Assembly: GCA_902825995.1 (NCBI GenBank)
Contig: CADEDE010000014.1
Span: 1-46,937 of the forward strand
Length of the DNA stretch: 46,937 nt
Direction of reading: 5' to 3'
Source of the DNA: an uncultured Burkholderiales bacterium
Lineage (GTDB): Bacteria > Pseudomonadota > Gammaproteobacteria > Burkholderiales > Burkholderiaceae_C
Positions 41,512 to 46,937 of the stretch are shown one piece after another (position 1 is the first letter of the stretch; each line of letters opens with the position of its first letter). The notes below the pieces were generated by a model. That model worked only from the letters and a program-made list of their open reading frames with translations. It searched no databases and had not been told where the DNA came from. A program made the translations under genes and the position numbers.

Positions 41512-42824
41512 AGATCAGCATTTTCGGCCTCGGCTATGTGGGCGCCGTATCCTGTGCCTGCCTGCCCGAGCTGGGCCATCGCGTCATCGGCGTCGATACC
41601 AACTCGACCAAAGTTCAGATGATCAACGCCGGCGCATCGCCGGTGGTTGAGGTGGGCATCAACGAACTGATCGACGCCGCCGTCCGCAGAGGCGTGCTTC
41701 GCGCCACCGACGACGTCGAGGACGCGGTGCTCAATTCCGAGGTATCGCTCATCTCTGTAGCCACGCCGGCCAAGGCCAACTTCGCGCCCGACCTCAGCGC
41801 CGTCGAGAATGTCATTCGCTCCATCGGCAAGGTGCTGCGCAGCAAGGCGGGCTCTCACACCGTCGTACTGCGCAGCACCATTCCGCCAGGCACCACCGAA
41901 GACAGCCTGTTGCCGGTCCTCGAAGCCAGCGCTGGCCGCAAGGTGGGCGACCGCCTGTCGCTGGTATTCAACCCTGAATTCCTGCGCGAAGGCTCGTCGG
42001 TGAAGGATTTCCACCACCCGCCGCAAACCGTGATCGGCAGCCTCGACGACGCTGGCTATGCCGTTGTGGAAGCCCTGTACGCCGGCATTCCAGGGCCGAT
42101 GGTGCGGACATCGTGCCGCGTGGCGGAGTCGGTCAAGTACCTGTGCAATGTTTTCCACGCGATGAAGATCGTCTTCGCCAACGAGGCCGGCTCGGTGCTG
42201 AAAAGCTACGGCCTGGATGGCCGCGAGGTGATGCGAATCTTCTGTCAGGACACGCAGCTCAACATCTCGTCCGCGTACCTGCGCCCAGGCTTCGCGTTCG
42301 GCGGCTCCTGCCTGCCCAAGGAGGTCAAAGGCTTCCTCACGCTCGCGCGCCAGGCCGACGTGCCGATTCCTGCGCTGGCCGGCCTGCTCGACAGCAATGC
42401 GGCCCACATCGATCGGGCCTATTCGATGATTGCTACAGGCGGGCGCAAGCGAGTCGCACTGTTCGGCCTGGCCTTCAAGCCCGGCACCGACGACATGCGC
42501 GACTCGCCCCTGGTCACACTGGCCGAGCGGCTGATCGGCCGCGGCTTCGACATTGCGATCTACGACGGTTTCGTCCGCCTCAGCCGGTTGCTCGGCAAGA
42601 ACAAGGAGTACATCGACCGCGAAGTGCCGCACCTGGAGCGGCTGCTGAAGCCGACGCCCGAGCAGGCTCTGGAGGAGGCGGAAGTCATCGTGGTCGGCCA
42701 TGCCGACGCCGAGGCGCGAAAGGCGATCCGTGCGCATGCCGCGGGGCGCCGGATCGTGGACCTCTCCGGTTACGAAGAGCTTCGCCATTGCGGCGCTGCG
42801 TCCTATGAGGGGATCTGCTGGTGA
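41508..42824 (+). CDS. Nucleotide-sugar dehydrogenase, AlgD-like
   Basis: A 438-aa UDP-glucose/GDP-mannose dehydrogenase. The NAD-binding start is MKISIFGLGYVGAVSCACL. The middle has FNPEFLREGSSVKDF, and the catalytic thiol is Cys268 in FAFGGSCLPKE, the same position as in GDP-mannose dehydrogenase AlgD. The C-terminal domain has LAFKPGTDDMRDSP. It oxidises the sugar nucleotide twice to a uronate, most likely GDP-mannuronate. That makes the polymer acidic and supplies a carboxylate the amidotransferases could use (inference). It starts in a 4-bp overlap. Confidence 0.92.
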   Translation: MKISIFGLGYVGAVSCACLPELGHRVIGVDTNSTKVQMINAGASPVVEVGINELIDAAVRRGVLRATDDVEDAVLNSEVSLISVATPAKANFAPDLSAVENVIRSIGKVLRSKAGSHTVVLRSTIPPGTTEDSLLPVLEASAGRKVGDRLSLVFNPEFLREGSSVKDFHHPPQTVIGSLDDAGYAVVEALYAGIPGPMVRTSCRVAESVKYLCNVFHAMKIVFANEAGSVLKSYGLDGREVMRIFCQDTQLNISSAYLRPGFAFGGSCLPKEVKGFLTLARQADVPIPALAGLLDSNAAHIDRAYSMIATGGRKRVALFGLAFKPGTDDMRDSPLVTLAERLIGRGFDIAIYDGFVRLSRLLGKNKEYIDREVPHLERLLKPTPEQALEEAEVIVVGHADAEARKAIRAHAAGRRIVDLSGYEELRHCGAASYEGICW

Positions 42825-42897
42825 AGACTGGCAGCGTATGGCCTGCATCGGTCCGTTGGCCAGGTTTGCACACGAAGTGGACCAGCGCGCCGCTGCA

Positions 42898-44199
42898 ATG
42901 ACCATGGCACGCCCGATTCGCACGCTGCTCTACTCGACGCTGTATCCGAGCAGTACGAGGCCGGGGCACGGCATCTTCGTCGAGACTCGGCTGCGCGAGT
43001 TACTGCGCACGGGCGGCGTGGAAACCAAGGTGATGGCGCCCGTACCGTGGTTCCCGTCCAGGCATCCGCGCTTTGGCCAGTACGCGCGCATTGCCGCCAC
43101 GCCGAAACGCGAAATGCGCAATGGCATCGACGTGCTGCATCCGCGCTACCTTTCGATTCCGCGGGTCGGCATGAGCGTTGCGCCGTTGCTGCTCGCCGCG
43201 GGTTCGATCGGACCGCTGCGCCGGCTGGCCGCAGAGGGTTTCGAGATCGACGTTATCGACGCACACTATTTCTATCCCGATGGCGTTGCCGCGGTGATGC
43301 TTGGCCGCATGCTCGGCAAACCGGTCACGATTACAGCGCGCGGAACCGACCTGAACCTGATCCCAAAGTACTGGCTGCCCCGGCATATGATCCAGTGGGC
43401 CGCGCGGCGAGCCGACGCGTCGATCGGTGTATGCGCCGCCCTCGTTGACGTGCTGCGCGGCTGGAATGTTGACCCGGCGCGGCTGCATGTCTTTCGCAAT
43501 GGTGTCGATCTGGAGCGCTTCCGGCCATTGCCGCAGGACCAGGCAAGGCGCGAACTTGGGCTCGAAGGATCGCCGCTGTTGCTGTCGGTTGGCAATCTCG
43601 TCGAACTGAAGGGACACCACCTCGTTATCGACGCACTGCCCCTGCTCGCCGAACGCCATCCGCAGGTGCGACTCGTCGTTGTCGGCAGTGGCGAGGAGCG
43701 GGTACGGCTCGAGCAGCGCGCCAGGGAGCGGGGCGTGCTGGCACGTGTTAGCTTCGCCGGGACCGTCGCCAACGAACAACTCGCCCGTTGGTACAGCGCT
43801 GCCGACGCGCTGGTGCTCGCGTCGAGTCGCGAGGGTTGGGCCAACGTGTTGCTCGAGTCGATGGCCTGCGGCACGCCGGTGGTCGCAACGCGGGTCGGTG
43901 GTACGTCCGAGGTGGTCATCGACCGTGTCGGCGTGCTCGTCGAGGAACGCAGTGCAGCGGCGATCGCGATGGCCATTGGCCGGCAGCTCGATGCGGCGCC
44001 GCCGCGAAGCGCCGTGCGCATTTACGCCGAAGGATTCGGCTGGGAACAGACGAGTCGCGCGCAGCTCGATCTTCTGTCGCGGCTTGCGGGTGCGCGGGGA
44101 GGATCCGGGTTTGCCGAAGGCCCGCCCGCAGGGGGCGGCATGGTGCGTCCGGGCGCGCATGCGGCCGAGGTTCCCGAAGACCGCCTGAGTCGCGGCTAG
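42898..44199 (+). CDS. GT4 glycosyltransferase
   Basis: A glycosyltransferase of about 433 aa. Family homology begins at RTLLYSTLYPSSTRPGHGIFVETRLREL. A GT-B donor domain has FRNGVDLERF, LLSVGNLVELKGHH, LVVVGSGEERVRL and SSREGWANVLLESMACGTPVVATRVGG. The start is uncertain: ATG 42898, 42904 or the nearer 42838 (14 bp after the algD-like stop); none has a clear ribosome-binding site. The last 35 residues form a Gly/Pro-rich tail unlike the fold. It belongs with the other three transferases of the locus. Confidence 0.87.
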   Translation: MTMARPIRTLLYSTLYPSSTRPGHGIFVETRLRELLRTGGVETKVMAPVPWFPSRHPRFGQYARIAATPKREMRNGIDVLHPRYLSIPRVGMSVAPLLLAAGSIGPLRRLAAEGFEIDVIDAHYFYPDGVAAVMLGRMLGKPVTITARGTDLNLIPKYWLPRHMIQWAARRADASIGVCAALVDVLRGWNVDPARLHVFRNGVDLERFRPLPQDQARRELGLEGSPLLLSVGNLVELKGHHLVIDALPLLAERHPQVRLVVVGSGEERVRLEQRARERGVLARVSFAGTVANEQLARWYSAADALVLASSREGWANVLLESMACGTPVVATRVGGTSEVVIDRVGVLVEERSAAAIAMAIGRQLDAAPPRSAVRIYAEGFGWEQTSRAQLDLLSRLAGARGGSGFAEGPPAGGGMVRPGAHAAEVPEDRLSRG

Positions 44200-44214
44200 G
44201 CAGCGAAGCCCGGC

Positions 44215-45531
44215 ATGCGCGATATTGTTGTCACATTGATGGTCGGCGGGCTCATCGCCGCCGCACTGTTCCGACCCCACATCGGTGCGTATGCGTGGGC
44301 ATGGTTGTCGCTGATGAATCCCCATCGGGGGACATGGGGTTTCGCGTACGCAATGCCGTTTGCCTCGATGGTCGCCGTCGCGACGCTCGTCGGTGCGTTT
44401 TTCACGCGCAAGCGGCATCCGTTTCCAACCGGTTCGATCACGACGGTTTATCTAGCCTTCCTGGCGTGGATGTCGCTGACCAGCCTGTTCGCGATGAATA
44501 CCCCCGAGATCGTCTATGAGCGTTGGATATTCGTGGTCAAGATCCACATCATGATGTTCGTCACCCTGCTGCTCATCAGGGGCAGGCTGCAGATCGAGAT
44601 GCTGGTCTGGACCGTCACCGTGTCGATCGGGTTCTACGGCGTCAAGGGCGGTGTCTGGACCGTGGCCACCGGCGGGTCGAACCGTGTGTGGGGCCCTCCG
44701 GACAGCATGGTCGAAGGCAACAATGAGTTGGCCGTCGCGCTCACGATGCTGATCCCGCTGATGGTTTACCTAGTGCGAACCGCCCGTGCAAAGTCTGTCC
44801 GTTGGTTGATGTACTTCAGCACTTTCGCGACGGGCGCCGCCATCCTCGGAACCTACTCGCGCGGCGCGCTCATCGCGCTGGCGGCGATGCTCCTGGTACT
44901 GGGTCTGAAAGGAAAACGCCCTGTGTTATCAACGGCGGTCCTTGCCTGCGTGCTTGCCGGGGGAGTTGCTTTCATGCCCGATAAGTGGAGTTCTCGCATG
45001 GAGACGATCGGCACCTATGAGCAGGATAATTCGGCGATGTCTCGACTCTATACGTGGCGAACCCTTTGGAACCTCGCACTCGACCGGCCGATCACTGGTG
45101 CGGGCTTCGCAACCGACACTGAGGCGGTTTTTTCGCGTTATGCACCGTCTGGCGACAACCCCATTGAGGGATTCACACCGGTGGCACACAGCATCTACTT
45201 CCAGGCCTTGGGCGAGCACGGCTTTCCGGGCCTGGCGCTGTATCTGCTGCTCGGCGTGCTGACATGGCATACCGCAGGCCGCTTGGCGAAGGACACTAGG
45301 GACGATGCCGAGTTCGGGCCTTGGGTACCGATGCTCATGAAAAGCGTTCAGATCAGCCTGATCGGCTTTGCCGCCGGCGGCGCATTTCTCACCCTCGTGC
45401 ATTTCGACATGCCCTACTACTTCGTCGCCTTTGTCGTCTTGGTCGATGCGACAGTCCGTGAGCGGTCGCGTGCCAAGGGATCCGCGAGCCCGCCAATGAT
45501 CCAGGCGCTGACAAAAGGATCCGGGCGATGA
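44215..45531 (+). CDS. XrtA-associated O-glycosylation ligase / Wzy-like membrane protein
   Basis: A 438-aa protein with about eleven membrane helices and a large periplasmic loop (about residues 250-320). Features of the putative O-glycosylation ligase of exosortase A loci (TIGR03097) include LSLMNPHRGTWGFAYAMPF, GNNELAVALTMLIPL, the LGTYSRGALIAL motif and the loop end TPVAHSIYFQALGEHGFPGL. It probably polymerises or transfers the polysaccharide at the periplasmic face. It starts 15 bp after the preceding gene. Confidence 0.92.
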   Translation: MRDIVVTLMVGGLIAAALFRPHIGAYAWAWLSLMNPHRGTWGFAYAMPFASMVAVATLVGAFFTRKRHPFPTGSITTVYLAFLAWMSLTSLFAMNTPEIVYERWIFVVKIHIMMFVTLLLIRGRLQIEMLVWTVTVSIGFYGVKGGVWTVATGGSNRVWGPPDSMVEGNNELAVALTMLIPLMVYLVRTARAKSVRWLMYFSTFATGAAILGTYSRGALIALAAMLLVLGLKGKRPVLSTAVLACVLAGGVAFMPDKWSSRMETIGTYEQDNSAMSRLYTWRTLWNLALDRPITGAGFATDTEAVFSRYAPSGDNPIEGFTPVAHSIYFQALGEHGFPGLALYLLLGVLTWHTAGRLAKDTRDDAEFGPWVPMLMKSVQISLIGFAAGGAFLTLVHFDMPYYFVAFVVLVDATVRERSRAKGSASPPMIQALTKGSGR

Positions 45532-45621
45532 GCGAAGTGGCGCAACGCCCACCTCGAATTGGGCCGCGTCGCCGTTGCGCCGCAACCTGCCGCCGCGGAT
45601 TCGTGGCCTGAGAGGCCCGCG

Positions 45622-46596
45622 ATGCGCTGGCTGTTCAATGCGTTTGCACCCGGCGGTGATCGCGGCCGCCTGTCGATACTGATCTTCCACCGCATTCTCG
45701 CGGTGCCGGACCCGTTGCTGCCCGGCGAACTCGACGCGGCGCGGTTCGACGAGGTCTGTGGCTGGTTGGGACGCTGGTTCAATGTGTTGCCGCTCGACGA
45801 AGCGGTGCGCGGCCTGGCCGAGCGCCGCCTCCCGGCGCGTGCGCTTGCCATCACCTTCGACGACGGCTACGCCGACAACCACGATGTTGCGCTGCCGATT
45901 CTTGCCCGCCACGGACTGTGTGCGACCTTCTTCGTCGCGACCGGGTTTCTCGATGGTGGCCGCATGTTCAACGACACGGTGATCGAGGCCGTGCGCCGCA
46001 CGCCGCATGCGCTTCTCGACCTGCGTGGCGTACAAGATGCGGGGCCGATCGCCACCGTCCACCGCGTTGGCGACGCCGCCGCCAAGCGGGACGCGTTCAC
46101 TGCCATCATCAACGCGGTGAAGTACCTGCCGCAGGCACAGCGCGACGCCACGGTCACGGTGATCGCGACTCGTTCGGGCGCGCTACTGCCGAACGATCTG
46201 ATGATGCGCAGCGATCAAGTGCTTGCGCTGCACCGGGCCGGCATGCAGATCGGTGCGCACACGGTGTCGCATCCGATCCTGGCGCGGATGGCGCCCGACG
46301 ACGCACGTCGGGAGATGAGCGAAAGCCGGCGCATCCTCGAGGCCCTGATCGGTGCGCGGGTCGGCCTGTTCGCTTACCCCAACGGTCGTCCGGGGCAGGA
46401 CTACGGCCCCGCACACGCGGCGATGGCGCGCGATCTGGGTTTCGACGCTGCGGTGTCCACCGCACCGGGCGCCGCCGACTCACGTTGCGATCCATTCCAG
46501 CTGCCTCGGTTTACGCCTTGGGATCGATCACGGTTGCGCTTCGGGCTGCGCATGCTCGCGAACTATCGAACCCGACACCTCACAGCGCCGGCCTGA
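45622..46596 (+). CDS. Polysaccharide deacetylase-family protein
   Basis: A 324-aa NodB-fold protein. The motifs are ILIFHRIL, AITFDDGYADN (catalytic and metal Asp), CATFFVATGFL, QIGAHTVSHPILA (metal His) and GLFAYPNGRPG. It differs from the deacetylase at 30521 and belongs to a second type common at the end of XrtA loci. ATG 45622 is the start I support. The 90-bp gap upstream holds a 27-codon frame that overlaps the ligase stop and could be this gene's original start after a frameshift. It lacks a signal peptide. Confidence 0.87.
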   Translation: MRWLFNAFAPGGDRGRLSILIFHRILAVPDPLLPGELDAARFDEVCGWLGRWFNVLPLDEAVRGLAERRLPARALAITFDDGYADNHDVALPILARHGLCATFFVATGFLDGGRMFNDTVIEAVRRTPHALLDLRGVQDAGPIATVHRVGDAAAKRDAFTAIINAVKYLPQAQRDATVTVIATRSGALLPNDLMMRSDQVLALHRAGMQIGAHTVSHPILARMAPDDARREMSESRRILEALIGARVGLFAYPNGRPGQDYGPAHAAMARDLGFDAAVSTAPGAADSRCDPFQLPRFTPWDRSRLRFGLRMLANYRTRHLTAPA

Positions 46597-46762
46597 GCCG
46601 GTCCAGTCACAGGATCGGTTGACATGGGTCAGCCGACCATCAGTTTGTTACAGAACTTATGGCTACTTTTGGACTTTGCCTTGGGTTGGACCAAGATCGA
46701 ATTGAAAATCGGGGTGAGTCATGTTTATTGCGCATTGGCGCTGAGTACTGAGGATCCAGATC

Positions 46763-46937
46763 ATGTTGACCAATCAGGTAGCTAACCGTGCGATGCTGGC
46801 GTTCGCCATTGCATCCGTCAGCGCGTGCGGCGGTAGTTCGGCAGATGGCACGTCACAACAGCCAACGGGTTCCTCGTCCGCCGCACCTGCGCCTGCGCCT
46901 GCGCCGTCCGGAAGCCAGGACTTTGCGACCCGCTGCG
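46763..46937 (+). CDS. Secreted lipoprotein, 3' end outside the window
   Basis: 58 codons are visible. A short hydrophobic stretch (MLAFAIASVSAC) ends in a lipobox-like Cys, followed by GGSSADGTSQQ and a Pro-Ala linker (APAPAPAP), then SQDFATRC. This is a lipoprotein with a flexible linker before an extracellular domain. The final segment resembles the start of some polysaccharide-lyase-like or surface proteins, but too little is present to name it. It begins 166 bp after the deacetylase and could be a separate transcription unit. Confidence 0.7.
   Translation, partial: MLTNQVANRAMLAFAIASVSACGGSSADGTSQQPTGSSSAAPAPAPAPSGSQDFATRC

Noticed and set aside
46619-46660. TTGACA before the last gene as a -35 box
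   Set aside because: No -10-like hexamer stands 16-18 bases downstream.
1-46937. CRISPR arrays, rRNA genes and complete insertion sequences
   Set aside because: No spaced direct repeats, rRNA stretches or transposase genes with terminal repeats were seen on either strand.

Overview
This is high-GC DNA of betaproteobacterial type, most likely Burkholderiales. I infer that from the gene families and codon use, not from a marker gene. It has two parts: a worn integrated segment next to a tRNA, and a large XrtA (exosortase A)/PEP-CTERM exopolysaccharide locus, with ordinary housekeeping genes between them.

Region 1 (1-5830) is accessory DNA. It opens with the 3' part of tRNA-Val(CAC) and its terminator. 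A P4-type tyrosine integrase follows, with repeated TTGGGGGCA motifs in its leader. Next come a MazE/MazF-type toxin-antitoxin pair behind a perfect palindrome and an unrecognised 173-aa protein. A Rho-independent terminator is followed at once by the 5' part of a group II intron, cut off just inside its maturase gene. The break leads directly into a DUF5666 protein that has lost its N-terminus. A DUF1778/GNAT (TacA/TacT-like) pair and the C-terminal scrap of a second integrase close the region. I found no second copy of the tRNA 3' end, so the right boundary of the island is not defined.

Region 2 (5830-13073) is chromosomal metabolism. It holds hpd and phhA (tyrosine and phenylalanine catabolism, overlapping by 4 bp). 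A minus-strand cluster encodes an alpha/beta hydrolase, a GMC oxidoreductase and a small signal-bearing partner. A FFLEE-motif protein and the ilvE/zinc-finger pair complete the region.

Region 3 (13444-46937) is the XrtA locus. Its left arm encodes the initiating sugar transferase, the PrsK/PrsR two-component system and the TPR lipoprotein PrsT. A four-gene block on the opposite strand (24097 to 21116) encodes a secreted-looking GYWK protein, a PqqD-like protein, an HprK-related kinase A and a nucleotidyltransferase. This is an HPr-rel-A-type system of unknown function and the most interesting part of the window. The right arm is one dense rightward gene string, with many 1-11 bp overlaps. 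It encodes the lipoprotein exporter, chain-length protein, tyrosine kinase, outer-membrane protein, ATPase, deacetylase, FemAB-like protein, an XrtA-EpsI fusion, four glycosyltransferases, two asparagine-synthase-like amidotransferases, an AlgD-like sugar dehydrogenase, an O-antigen-ligase-like membrane protein and a second deacetylase. A lipoprotein gene runs off the right end. Together these should build, modify, export and regulate a uronate-containing exopolysaccharide and process PEP-CTERM proteins at the cell surface. No PEP-CTERM substrate was seen in the window.
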